From an uncultured Solimonas sp. (GTDB lineage Bacteria > Pseudomonadota > Gammaproteobacteria > Nevskiales > Nevskiaceae): a DNA stretch of 34,961 nt. How positions within the stretch are numbered: the first letter of the stretch is position 1; every line of letters starts with the position of its first letter. This document shows, piece by piece, positions 25,520 to 34,109 of this stretch. Position numbers and translations under genes: made by a program. The stretch is from contig CAMLDZ010000023.1 in NCBI GenBank assembly GCA_946478985.1, forward strand, positions 1 through 34,961, given 5' to 3'. Below the pieces are notes generated by a model, which saw only the letters and a program-made list of their open reading frames with translations, was not told the origin of the DNA and did not search any database.

Positions 25520-26662
25520 TCATGACAGCACCCCGCTCTGCTCGCGCTGCTGCGGCAGCTCGATCGCGAAGATCGCGCCGCCGCCGCTGCGCGGCTCGTA
25601 CCACAGATGCCCGCCCATCTGCGTGATGTCGTGTTTGGCAATCGCCAGCCCCAATCCGCTGGAGGCGCCGGCAAGCTCGCCGGGCTCGGCCGCAGGCGAC
25701 AGCGGCGGCGGCTCGGTCTTGGCGGCCACCAGACGCACGAAGCTGCGGAACAGCCGCGCCTGCTGCTGCGCCGATACGCCCGGCCCGCGATCCAGCACCC
25801 TCAGCCAGCCCATGCCCGCGCGACTGCTGCCGATCTCGATCTCCACGCATGAATTCGCCGGCGCGTAGCGCAGGGCGTTGGACAGCAGATTGACGATGAC
25901 ATTGCGCGTGGCTTCGCGATCGGCGATGACCTGGGCCTCGCCGCGCTGCCCGATGCGCATGCCGCGAACCTCGGCCGCCGACCGCTGCAAGGCCACGGCG
26001 GCGGCGGCGACCTCCTGCAAGGCCAGCGGCTGCGCGCAGAACTCGCGCAGGCGACGCCCTTCGGCGCCACGGGTAAGAAAGCGCTGGATGAAGCGCAGGG
26101 CCTCCTCGCTGCTGGAGACGATCTCGGCGAGCAGCTCGGCGCGGCGCTGCGCATCGGTCGTCGCGCTCATCAGCTGTGCGGCGAACAAGGTGGTCGACAG
26201 CGGTGTCTTGAGGTCGTGCGCGACCACATGCATGACGTCCTGGCGTTCCTGCGCCATCAGCGCGAGACGGTCGCGCGCCAGCTTGAGTTCGAGATGGGTG
26301 CGGATCCGCGCCAGTAGTTCCTCGGTACCGAAGGGCTTGACGATGTAGTCGACCGCGCCGGCGGCAAAGGCATCGATGAGGGCCGCACGCTCGGCGGCGG
26401 CGGTGACGAACAGGATCGGCACATCGGCAAGTCCGGCCTGGCGCAGGGCCCGACAGGTGCTGCCGCCGTCCATGTCCGGCATCCGCATGTCGAGCAGGAC
26501 CAGATCCGGCTTGCGTGCCCTGGCACGGCTGATCGCCTGCGCTCCCCCTACCGCCGGCATCACCTCGTAGCCGGCCTGATCGAGCACCCGGCCAAGGAAC
26601 TGCAGGTTGCCGGCGTTGTCATCGGCGACCAGGATCAGCGGCGCGCGCGAATCAAGCGGCAT
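25520..26662 (-). CDS. Soluble receiver-histidine kinase fusion protein
   Basis: 380 residues, no membrane segment. N-terminal receiver domain (9-125) with D14/D15, phospho-acceptor D58 and K109. The HisKA domain has the phospho-histidine H149 (AHDLKTPLS). The HATPase domain has the N-box N262 (NLLSNALRYAP), a G1 DRGPG and GLGLA (336-340). Receiver-first kinases typically take phosphate or a signal from another kinase and pass it on. The start at 26662 overlaps the end of the membrane sensor kinase gene by 11 nt. The NtrC-type regulator follows. This suggests a branched or serial phosphorelay. Confidence 0.92.
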   Translation of the reverse strand: MPLDSRAPLILVADDNAGNLQFLGRVLDQAGYEVMPAVGGAQAISRARARKPDLVLLDMRMPDMDGGSTCRALRQAGLADVPILFVTAAAERAALIDAFAAGAVDYIVKPFGTEELLARIRTHLELKLARDRLALMAQERQDVMHVVAHDLKTPLSTTLFAAQLMSATTDAQRRAELLAEIVSSSEEALRFIQRFLTRGAEGRRLREFCAQPLALQEVAAAAVALQRSAAEVRGMRIGQRGEAQVIADREATRNVIVNLLSNALRYAPANSCVEIEIGSSRAGMGWLRVLDRGPGVSAQQQARLFRSFVRLVAAKTEPPPLSPAAEPGELAGASSGLGLAIAKHDITQMGGHLWYEPRSGGGAIFAIELPQQREQSGVLS

Positions 26663-28403
26663 GCGCGGCCTCCGCGCCAGCGGCCTGCTGCTGCAGGCGT
26701 CGCAAGGCCAGGACCTCGGCGGGATATTCGGCCAGCAAGCGCTCGATGGCCGCCACGTCGAAATCATCGGCGGCACCACGCAGGCGCCGTGCATAGTGCT
26801 GCAGCTGCGCCCCGCCGCCACGGCCGGCAAGCGCGGCCAGCTCCTCGGCGAAGCGGCGCGCATCGCCGATCGTCAGGCTGTCGCGCAGCTGCGGCCAGGC
26901 TTCGTGCAGCAGCGCGGTGAGACGCGGCAGCACGACTTCCGGCTGCAGCATTGCCGTGGCCGCACTCGGCGGCGCCGGCTCGGCATGCGCCTGCGGCGAC
27001 GCCGCCAGCAGCGGCACCCGCGGCAGGCTGATGCGGAACACCGAGCCCTGCCCCGGCGCACTGCTGACGCTGACCTCGCCGCCCATCAGGCGCGCGATCT
27101 GGCGCGTGATGAACAGGCCCAGCCCGGTGCCGCCGTGGGCTTCGCCGCCGCCGCGCCGGTAAGGTTCGAAGATCGCCTGCAGTTCGGCCTCGGCGATACC
27201 GCAACCGCTGTCGGCCACTTCGATCAGGCAATCGCCGCAGTCCGGCTGCGCGGCATCGGGCCGCAGCTGTACGCGAATGCAGATTTCGCCCTCGGCGGTG
27301 TGCTTGAGGGCGTTGCCGACCAGATTGACGAGCATCTGCCGCAATCGTTCGCCGTCCAGCAGCAGATCCGGCGGCGCGGCCGGCAGTTCGCTGCGCAGTG
27401 TCAGCCCGCGCTCGGCCGCCTGGCCGGCGAACAGCTCGACGACGCCGTCGACCAGATCACGCAGCTGGGTCGGCCGCCGGTCGAGTTCGAGGTGTCCGGC
27501 CTCGATCTTCGACAAGTCCAGCAGCTCGTCGATCATCACCAGCAAGGTTCTGGCGCTGCGGGTGATCGACTCGACACAACGGCGTTGCTGCGGGTCCTGC
27601 AGGCGGCCGTGCAGCAGGCCGGCGTAGCCGAAGATCGCGTTCATCGGCGCGCGGATCTCGTGGCTGACGTGGGTGAGAAAGCGGCTCTTGTCGTCGTTCT
27701 GGCGCTGCGAGCGCGCGACTTCCGCGCGCAGCTGTTCCTGCAGCCGCAGCGCGTCGAAGTGGCGCGCGCCGAGCACGGTCGTCAACAGGCCCAGCGCCGC
27801 GATCAGCGACAGAGTCACGTAGACCGACCAGGTACGCGAGTCGATCAGGCGATGACTGAGCCGCTGCTGCTCCTGCAGGACTTCGCGCAGGGCATCGGCC
27901 AGTCCCGCGAAGCGCTCGCGCAGTGCCGGATCGATGGCGGACGGACGGCGCCCGTCGTCGCCGGCCGCCGTCGCGGCAGCCAGTTGCCGCGCCAGCAGCA
28001 CGGCCGCCTGATCGGCGAGCGGCTGCTGCTGGCGCGCCAGATGCAACCGCTGGCGCAGCTTGTCCAGCTCGCGCTGCAGCGCCTGCAAGGCGCTGATGTA
28101 GCCGGCGATCTCCACCGGGCCGGCGGCGTATTGCAGGCGCTCGCCGATCCAGCGCAGCTCTTCGATGCTGCCGAGCAGGTCGCGGCCCTGCGCATCGGCC
28201 GCGCGGGCCTGATCGAGCTGTTGCAGGGCGGTGTCCAGACGCGAGGAAAGATCGTAGGAAAAGACCGCCGCACCGCCGATCAGCAACAGGAAGCCCAGCC
28301 CGATCAGGCCGAACGGCAGGCCATTGGCGGCCGTGCCGGCGCGCGCGCGGCGTGTGTTCGGCGGCGGGGAATCGCGCTGCGGCGAGTCCGGGCTCGGGTC
28401 CAT
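26652..28403 (-). CDS. Membrane sensor histidine kinase
   Basis: 583 residues. TM1 (about 29-47) and TM2 (193-212) flank a ~145-residue, mostly helical periplasmic sensor region rich in Leu/Ala/Gln (four-helix-bundle type). Then a short coiled linker, HisKA with H248 in SHEIRAPMNAI, HATPase with N364 (NLVGNALKHT), DSGCG and GTGLGL (425-430). The last ~100 residues are a helical tail without the HxxKG phosphotransfer histidine motif. A GTG at 28457 would add 18 residues, but GGAGG lies 8 nt before the ATG at 28403, which I choose. It is the first gene of the three-gene signalling operon. The ligand is unknown. Confidence 0.9.
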   Translation of the reverse strand: MDPSPDSPQRDSPPPNTRRARAGTAANGLPFGLIGLGFLLLIGGAAVFSYDLSSRLDTALQQLDQARAADAQGRDLLGSIEELRWIGERLQYAAGPVEIAGYISALQALQRELDKLRQRLHLARQQQPLADQAAVLLARQLAAATAAGDDGRRPSAIDPALRERFAGLADALREVLQEQQRLSHRLIDSRTWSVYVTLSLIAALGLLTTVLGARHFDALRLQEQLRAEVARSQRQNDDKSRFLTHVSHEIRAPMNAIFGYAGLLHGRLQDPQQRRCVESITRSARTLLVMIDELLDLSKIEAGHLELDRRPTQLRDLVDGVVELFAGQAAERGLTLRSELPAAPPDLLLDGERLRQMLVNLVGNALKHTAEGEICIRVQLRPDAAQPDCGDCLIEVADSGCGIAEAELQAIFEPYRRGGGEAHGGTGLGLFITRQIARLMGGEVSVSSAPGQGSVFRISLPRVPLLAASPQAHAEPAPPSAATAMLQPEVVLPRLTALLHEAWPQLRDSLTIGDARRFAEELAALAGRGGGAQLQHYARRLRGAADDFDVAAIERLLAEYPAEVLALRRLQQQAAGAEAAHAA

Positions 28404-28507
28404 GCTTTCGGCCTCCACGTCCTGATCCTTGGTCGTCTGGCCCCCGTCCCTCTTCACCTGCGGCGGCCACGCCTTGCGACGCTGCAGCCTGCAGGTACCC
28501 CTTATTC

Positions 28508-28537
28508 AATATGCCCGAAGCGTTTCGCCGATCTCAA
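28508..28537 (-). promoter_or_regulatory. Candidate sigma70 promoter of the signalling operon, with internal palindrome
   Basis: On the minus strand TTGAGA (28537-28532), 18 nt, CATATT (28513-28508). The palindrome CGAA-GCGT-TTCG (28516-28527) lies between the two hexamers, where a repressor or regulator could bind. It is about 105 nt upstream of the sensor kinase ATG. Confidence 0.35.
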
Positions 28538-28591
28538 GGCGGCGTACGAAAACTTGCCGTGAAATCTGACGCTTGGATGAATGGATGCGCC

Positions 28592-28607
28592 AGGCACGGC
28601 GTTTGTT
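28592..28607 (+). promoter_or_regulatory. Near-consensus -24/-12 element before the glutamine-rich gene
   Basis: AGGCACG-GCGT-TTGTT resembles TGGCACG-N4-TTGCW. The GG dinucleotide is intact and spacing is correct, but the -12 element reads GT instead of GC and the leading T is A. It lies 97 nt before the ATG at 28704 and points away from the adjacent sigma54-activator operon. Tentative. Confidence 0.33.
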
Positions 28608-28703
28608 GGAGTCTGCCTGCCGGCACCGTCCGGAGTGAGCGGCAGCGATGCCAGATCGCCGGCCGCTCAATGAAATGCCTTCCACCCACACAGGAGCGAC
28701 AAG

Positions 28704-28868
28704 ATGACGCAACAAAACCGTCAACAGGGCTCGCAGGATCGCCAACAGAAGCAGCAGGGCCAGCAGCATCAGCGCGATCAGGGCGGGCGCCAGCAGGGCA
28801 GCCATCAGGATCGCGATCAGCGCCAGCAGGACGCGCGGCACGACGAGCCGCAACGCCATCCACGCTAG
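28704..28868 (+). CDS. 54-residue glutamine-rich hydrophilic protein
   Basis: The gene encodes 54 residues, about 30% Gln with Arg, His, Asp and Gly making up most of the rest. It starts MTQQNRQQGSQDRQQK and contains no hydrophobic stretch. It is almost certainly disordered. Evidence that it is real: AGGAG 8-9 nt before the ATG, an uninterrupted frame, and a good terminator (28932-28971) oriented for this strand. Composition resembles small stress-related hydrophilins in general, but I recognise no family. It diverges from the signalling operon, so it may be its target. The complementary strand reads as a leucine-rich 'membrane' frame only because CAG codons are read as CTG. Confidence 0.6.
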   Translation: MTQQNRQQGSQDRQQKQQGQQHQRDQGGRQQGSHQDRDQRQQDARHDEPQRHPR

Positions 28869-28931
28869 CCGCGCGTAATCCGGCGGCGATGATGCGCGGC
28901 GAGCCGCTGCGGTCGCTCGGCGCGCGCCGGT

Positions 28932-28971
28932 CCCTCGATGGGCGCTGCTGCGGCGCGCATCGGGGGATTTT
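28932..28971 (+). terminator. Rho-independent terminator of the glutamine-rich gene
   Basis: CCCTCGATGGGCGC (28932-28945) pairs with GCGCGCATCGGGGG (28953-28966), with 12 Watson-Crick pairs, one wobble and one mismatch, around a 7-nt loop. It is followed by ATTTTG. The T-run is on the plus side only. Confidence 0.75.
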
Positions 28972-28986
28972 GCTGTCCGGCGTTTT

Positions 28987-30423
28987 TCAGAAGTCCTGCA
29001 GACCGTAGAGCCGCAGATACGCCTGGGCCGACGCCGTCCACGAGAAATCGCGGCTCATGCCGGCACGACGCAGCGCATCGCGCTGCGCTGCGGTCTCGAT
29101 CAAGTCCAGCGCTCGACGCACGCCATAGACCAGGCCGCCGGCGTCGGCGTCGCGAAAATGCACGCCGCTGGCGCTGCCGTCGGCCAGCGTCGCCGGCGTG
29201 GCATCGACCACGGTATCGATCAGGCCGCCGGTGCGCCGCACCACCGGCAGCGCCCCATAGCGCTGCGCGTACATCTGGTTGAGCCCGCAAGGCTCGAAGC
29301 GCGAGGGCATCAGCAGCACGTCGGCGGCACCGTTGAAGCGATGCGCCAGCGATTCGTCATGCGCCAGCCGCAGGCCGACGCGGCCCGGCGGCGCCTGCTC
29401 GGCGAAGTTGCGCAAGCCCTGCTGCAGCTGCTCCTCGCCGCTGGCCAGCAGCGCGTACTGCGCCGGCAGTTCCAGCAGCGCCTCGCGCGCAGCGAGAATC
29501 AGGTCGGCGCCCTTTTGTTCGGCGAGGCGGCCGATGAACACCACCAGCGGCCAGTCGCCCGGGGTCAGGCCCAGCTCGGCCTGCAGCGCGTACTTGTTGG
29601 CGGCCTTGCCGACCTGCGCGTCCTTCACGCCGTAGCGTCGGGTCAGGAAGTGATCGGTCTGCGGATTCCAGACCTCGGGGTCGATGCCGTTGACGATGCC
29701 GTGCAGATCGGCGGCACGGCTGCGCAGCACGCCGTCGAGGCCCTGACCGGCGATCGGCGTCTGGATCTCCTGCGCGTAGCTGGGGCTGACCGTGGTCACC
29801 ACGTCGGCATCGACGATGCCGGCCTTCATGCACGACCAGCGCCCCCAGAACTCCAGCCGCGCCGGCGTCCACCAGGCGTCGGGCAGTTGCAGGGCCTCGA
29901 ACGCGGCGCGGTCGAACTGGCCCTGGTAGGCGAGATTGTGAATGGTGTAGATCACCCGCAAGGGCAGCCCGGCGTCGCGCAGCCACGACGCCGCCAGCCC
30001 GGCCTGCCAGTCGTGCAGGTGCATGACGCGCGGCAAGAAGTCGCTGTCGGCGCCGCCGGCCAGCGCCAGCGCGACGCGGCAGAACAGCGCGAAGCGTTCG
30101 GCGTTGTCGGCGAACTCGCGACCGCGACTGTCGCGGTAGGGATCGCCGGCGCGCTCGAACAGCGCCGGGCAATCGACCAGATAGACCGGCAAGCCGGCCT
30201 CGGTCTCGCCGAGCAGCAGCGTCAGCAGATGGGCACCGCGCTGCAGCCGCACGATCTCGCGCAGGCCGCGCAGCCGCGCCGGCACCCCGGGGTAGGCGGG
30301 CATCAGTACGCGGGCGTCGACGCCCAACGCACGCTGCGCCAGCGGCAAGGCGCCGACCACGTCGGCGAGGCCGCCGGTCTTGGCCAGCGGAAAACATTCT
30401 GAGGCGACATGCAGGACGGTCAT
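28987..30423 (-). CDS. glgA: Glycogen synthase (ADP-glucose-dependent)
   Basis: 478 residues, GT5 family, GT-B fold. Adds glucose from ADP-glucose to growing alpha-1,4-glucan. Seen: the substrate-binding KTGGLADV near the N-terminus (K15), [37 protein letters not shown], and the catalytic region [18 protein letters not shown] followed by [11 protein letters not shown]. All are intact. The frame extends upstream to 30519, but the ATG at 30423 gives the family N-terminus ([15 protein letters not shown]). It diverges from glgC across 212 bp. Confidence 0.96.
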   Translation of the reverse strand: MTVLHVASECFPLAKTGGLADVVGALPLAQRALGVDARVLMPAYPGVPARLRGLREIVRLQRGAHLLTLLLGETEAGLPVYLVDCPALFERAGDPYRDSRGREFADNAERFALFCRVALALAGGADSDFLPRVMHLHDWQAGLAASWLRDAGLPLRVIYTIHNLAYQGQFDRAAFEALQLPDAWWTPARLEFWGRWSCMKAGIVDADVVTTVSPSYAQEIQTPIAGQGLDGVLRSRAADLHGIVNGIDPEVWNPQTDHFLTRRYGVKDAQVGKAANKYALQAELGLTPGDWPLVVFIGRLAEQKGADLILAAREALLELPAQYALLASGEEQLQQGLRNFAEQAPPGRVGLRLAHDESLAHRFNGAADVLLMPSRFEPCGLNQMYAQRYGALPVVRRTGGLIDTVVDATPATLADGSASGVHFRDADAGGLVYGVRRALDLIETAAQRDALRRAGMSRDFSWTASAQAYLRLYGLQDF

Positions 30424-30635
30424 TGCGACTCGGCGGTGGTGGACGCGATGCTGGTTCGGATCGTGCTTGCGGGTCTTCCAGGGGCGCCAGCGCGCAGCGC
30501 TGCACGAGGAAGCCGGCATTCAGTTTGGCCGGGCTAGTGTAGTGGCTGCCAAGGCGTAATCTGCTGAACAGTCGCACCGGAACAGCGCTTATGCTCGGGG
30601 ACCGAAAAACACACAGAGACGATCCGGGAGATCCG

Positions 30636-31892
30636 ATGGGCAGCGCCAGGGACACACGTTTCGTCAGCCGCCTGACGCGCGAGACGCTCGCATTGGTGAT
30701 GGCCGGTGGCCGCGGCACGCGGCTGATGCAGCTGACCTCGGCGCGGGCCAAGCCGGCGGTGCCGTTCGGCGGCAAGTTCCGCATCATCGATTTCACGCTG
30801 TCCAACTGCATCAACAGCGGCATCCGCCGCATCGGCGTGCTCACGCAGTACAAGAGCAACTCGCTGATCCGGCCGCTGCAGCTGGGCTGGAGCTTCCTGC
30901 GCGGCCAGTTCGGCGAGTTCGTCGAGCTGCTGCCGGCGGAGCAGCGCAGCGAGATCGCCTCGTGGTACGCCGGCACCGCCGATGCGGTCTACCAGAACCT
31001 GGACTTCATCAAGGAGCATCAGCCGGCCACGGTGCTGATCCTGGCCGGCGACCATGTCTACAAGATGGACTATGGCCGCATGCTGGCGCATCACGCGCAG
31101 AGCGGCGCCAAGCTGACCGTCGGCTGCCTGGAAGTGCCGCTGGAGGAAGCCAGCTCGTTCGGCGTGATGGAGATCGACGAGGACACCCGCGTGCTCAAGT
31201 TCCGCGAGAAGCCCAAGGACCCGCAGCCGCTGCCGGGCAAGCCCGGGGTGGCGCTGGCGAGCATGGGCATCTACGTGTTCGACGCCCACTTCCTGCTGCA
31301 GTACCTGATGCGCGATGCCGGCATCAGCGCGTCCAGCCATGATTTCGGCAAGGACGTGGTGCCGGCGGCGATCGAGGAAGGCGTGGTCTACGCCTATCCG
31401 TTCACCGATCTCTACGAGCCCAGCCGCCAGGGCTACTGGCGTGACGTCGGCACCGTCGACGCCTACTGGAAAGCCAATCTGGAACTGGTCGACGTCACGC
31501 CCGAACTGAATCTGTTCGACGATGACTGGCCGATCTGGACCCACACCATGCACGCACCGCCGGCCAAGTTCGTGTTCGACGAACCCAATCGCCGCGGCTA
31601 CGCGGTGGATTCGATGGTCAGCGGCGGCTGCATCATTTCCGGCGCCGAGGTGCGGCGCAGCCTGCTGTTCTCCAACGCGCGCGTCGAAGAAGGCTCGACG
31701 ATCCACGAAACCCTGCTGCTGCCCAACGTCCGCGTCGGCCGCGATTGCCGCATCCGCAAGGCGATCATCGACGAGAATTGCGTGATCCCCGACGGCACGG
31801 TGATCGGTGAGGACCCGGCGCGCGATCGCCAGCTGTTCCATGTCAGCGAAGGCGGCGTGACACTGGTGACGCGCGAGATGCTGGAAGGCTGA
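30636..31892 (+). CDS. glgC: Glucose-1-phosphate adenylyltransferase (ADP-glucose pyrophosphorylase)
   Basis: 418 residues (E. coli 431). Makes ADP-glucose from ATP and glucose-1-phosphate, the committed step of classical glycogen synthesis. Seen: the nucleotide loop AGGRGTRL (23-30), [17 protein letters not shown] (substrate/allosteric region), [25 protein letters not shown], and [12 protein letters not shown]. The C-terminal third is a left-handed beta-helix of hexapeptide type. The ATG at 30636 has GGGAG upstream; a frame start at 30591 adds non-family residues. It is followed after 171 bp by glgE on the same strand. Confidence 0.96.
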   Translation: MGSARDTRFVSRLTRETLALVMAGGRGTRLMQLTSARAKPAVPFGGKFRIIDFTLSNCINSGIRRIGVLTQYKSNSLIRPLQLGWSFLRGQFGEFVELLPAEQRSEIASWYAGTADAVYQNLDFIKEHQPATVLILAGDHVYKMDYGRMLAHHAQSGAKLTVGCLEVPLEEASSFGVMEIDEDTRVLKFREKPKDPQPLPGKPGVALASMGIYVFDAHFLLQYLMRDAGISASSHDFGKDVVPAAIEEGVVYAYPFTDLYEPSRQGYWRDVGTVDAYWKANLELVDVTPELNLFDDDWPIWTHTMHAPPAKFVFDEPNRRGYAVDSMVSGGCIISGAEVRRSLLFSNARVEEGSTIHETLLLPNVRVGRDCRIRKAIIDENCVIPDGTVIGEDPARDRQLFHVSEGGVTLVTREMLEG

Positions 31893-32063
31893 TGCGTCGG
31901 CGCCTGCTGCGGCGGGCGTCCTGGCCACAGCCCGCAGCGGCGGCCGGGCCCGATGTTCATGCTTGAGTCATCGCCAGGATCGGAGACTGCGGCGACGCGG
32001 CCCGTCGCAGTTCTCCACAGATCTCTGGGCTGATCCCTTCGACACTCAGGACTCCAGCCGACC

Positions 32064-34109
32064 ATGCCGAAGATCGAACTCCGCCCCGTCGCCTCCACCC
32101 CCGCCAGTGCCGGTCTGGATGTCGACGCCGCCATCGCCGCGCCGCGCCTGGCCATCGAACACATCTCGCCGTCGGTGGACGGCGGCCGCTTCCCGGCCAA
32201 GGGCGTCGTCGGCCAGTCGGTGACAGTCGAAGCCGATGTGTTTGGCGACGGTCACGAGCAGATCGCGGCACGGCTGCGCTGGCAGGCCGCCGGCGAACAC
32301 GTCTGGCATGCGGCGCCGATGCAGGCGCTCGGCAACGATCGCTGGCGCGCCCACTTCAGGCCTGGACAGGCGGTGCCCCACCGCTTCGTCATCGAGGCCT
32401 GGATCGACGTCTGGGCCAGCTACTGCGGCGACCTGCGCAAGAAGCAGCAGGCTGGCGTGGTCGTCGCCGCCGATCTCGACGAAGGCGCCGCGCTGATTCG
32501 CGAGGCCGCGCGGCGGCATCGCGAACAGCCGGCGCTGCAGGCGCTGCTGCAACAGCTGGACACCCAGCCGCGCAGCCTGTGGATCGCCCTGCTGCTCGAC
32601 GACACCACGGCGGCGACGATGCAGGCGGTCGAGGAGCAGCGCTTCCTGTCGCGCAGCGATCCGGCGCTGACGGTGGACGTCGAGCGCGAGCGCGCCGGTT
32701 TCTCGGCCTGGTACGAGCTGTTCCCGCGTTCGCAGACGCAGCCGGTCGCCTTCGGCTCGCCCCGCCACGGCACTTTCGACGACGTCATCACGCGGCTGCC
32801 GGCGATCCGCGCGATGGGCTTCGACGTGCTGTATTTCCCGCCGATCCATCCGATCGGCCATGCCCACCGCAAGGGCCGCAACAACAGCCTGTTCGCCGCC
32901 CCGGGCGATCCGGGCAGCCCGTACGCGATCGGCAGCGCGCAGGGCGGCCACGACGCCGTGCACCCGGAACTCGGCGGCATCGAGGCCTTCCGCCGCCTGC
33001 GCGTCGCCGCCGAGGCGCAGGGCCTGGAGCTGGCGCTCGACTTCGCGGTGCAGTGCTCCCCCGACCATCCCTGGCTCAAGGAGCACCCGGAGTGGTTCAA
33101 CTGGCGCCCGGACGGCAGCATCAAGTACGCCGAGAATCCGCCGAAGAAATACGAGGACATCGTCAATGTCGACTTCTACGCCGCCGGCGCCAGGCCCGGC
33201 CTGTGGCTGGCGCTGCGCGACGTCGTCGAGTACTGGATCGGCGAGGGCGTGCATATCTTCCGCGTCGACAATCCGCACACCAAGCCGCTGCCGTTCTGGC
33301 AGTGGCTGATCGCCGACATCCGCTCGCGCCATCCGGACACGATCTTCCTGTCTGAGGCGTTCACGCGGCCCGCGCTGATGTACCGGCTGGCCAAGATCGG
33401 CTTCACGCAGAGCTATACCTACTTCACCTGGCGCAACGACAAAGCCGGGCTGCAGGCCTATCTCGGCGAACTGGCGCAGGGCGCGCCGCGCGATTTCTTC
33501 CGTCCGCACTTCTTCGTCAACACGCCGGACATCAATCCGCATTTCCTCCATCACAGCGGCCGGCCGGGCTTTCTGATCCGCGCGGCGCTGGCGGCGACGA
33601 TGTCGGGTCTGTGGGGCGTCTACAGCGGTTTCGAGCTGTGCGATGGCCGCGCGCTGCCGGGCAAGGAGGAGTACCTGGACTCGGAGAAGTACGAGATCAA
33701 GCCGCGGCCGCCGGAAAGCTTCCGGCCCGGCCCCGACAACATCATCGCCGAGATTTCGCGGCTCAATCACATCCGCCGCACCAATCCGGCCTTGCACACG
33801 CATACCAACCTGCGCTTCCACAATGCCTGGAACGAGCAGGTGCTCGCCTACAGCAAGGCCACCGCCGAGCGCGACAACCTGCTGCTGATGCTGGTCAGCC
33901 TCGATCCCTGGCACGACCAGGACGTCCACTTCGAAGTCCCGCTGTGGGAGTTCGGCCTGCCCGACGATGGCAGCGTGCAGGTCGAGGAACTGGTCGGCGG
34001 CGGCCGCTTCAGCTGGCACGGCAAGGTCCAGCACTGGCATTTCTCGCCGACCGGCATGCTCTACGCGATCTTCCGCCTGCGGCCGCTGCACGGCGGGGAG
34101 AGGGCCTGA
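32064..34109 (+). CDS. glgE: Alpha-1,4-glucan:maltose-1-phosphate maltosyltransferase
   Basis: 681 residues, GH13 subfamily 3. Transfers maltosyl units from maltose-1-phosphate to alpha-glucan. An N-terminal beta domain (about 25-135) and a helical segment precede the barrel. The nucleophile is D402 ([10 protein letters not shown]) and the acid/base is E431 (LSEAFTRP), 29 residues apart as in Streptomyces GlgE. Other family blocks: [42 protein letters not shown] and [11 protein letters not shown]. The ribosome binding site is distant (AGGA 13 nt upstream), so the start is moderately certain. Its stop overlaps the treS start (TGATG), so the pair is coupled. Confidence 0.95.
   Translation: MPKIELRPVASTPASAGLDVDAAIAAPRLAIEHISPSVDGGRFPAKGVVGQSVTVEADVFGDGHEQIAARLRWQAAGEHVWHAAPMQALGNDRWRAHFRPGQAVPHRFVIEAWIDVWASYCGDLRKKQQAGVVVAADLDEGAALIREAARRHREQPALQALLQQLDTQPRSLWIALLLDDTTAATMQAVEEQRFLSRSDPALTVDVERERAGFSAWYELFPRSQTQPVAFGSPRHGTFDDVITRLPAIRAMGFDVLYFPPIHPIGHAHRKGRNNSLFAAPGDPGSPYAIGSAQGGHDAVHPELGGIEAFRRLRVAAEAQGLELALDFAVQCSPDHPWLKEHPEWFNWRPDGSIKYAENPPKKYEDIVNVDFYAAGARPGLWLALRDVVEYWIGEGVHIFRVDNPHTKPLPFWQWLIADIRSRHPDTIFLSEAFTRPALMYRLAKIGFTQSYTYFTWRNDKAGLQAYLGELAQGAPRDFFRPHFFVNTPDINPHFLHHSGRPGFLIRAALAATMSGLWGVYSGFELCDGRALPGKEEYLDSEKYEIKPRPPESFRPGPDNIIAEISRLNHIRRTNPALHTHTNLRFHNAWNEQVLAYSKATAERDNLLLMLVSLDPWHDQDVHFEVPLWEFGLPDDGSVQVEELVGGGRFSWHGKVQHWHFSPTGMLYAIFRLRPLHGGERA

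Noticed and set aside
28404..28457. GTG start 18 codons upstream for the sensor kinase
   Set aside because: No ribosome binding site there, whereas GGAGG lies 8 nt before the ATG at 28403.
28506..28859. Minus-strand 117-codon frame that looks like a polytopic membrane protein
   Set aside because: Its hydrophobic run is the complement of the CAG/GAT-rich glutamine gene (CTG and ATC codons); the plus strand has AGGAG and a terminator.
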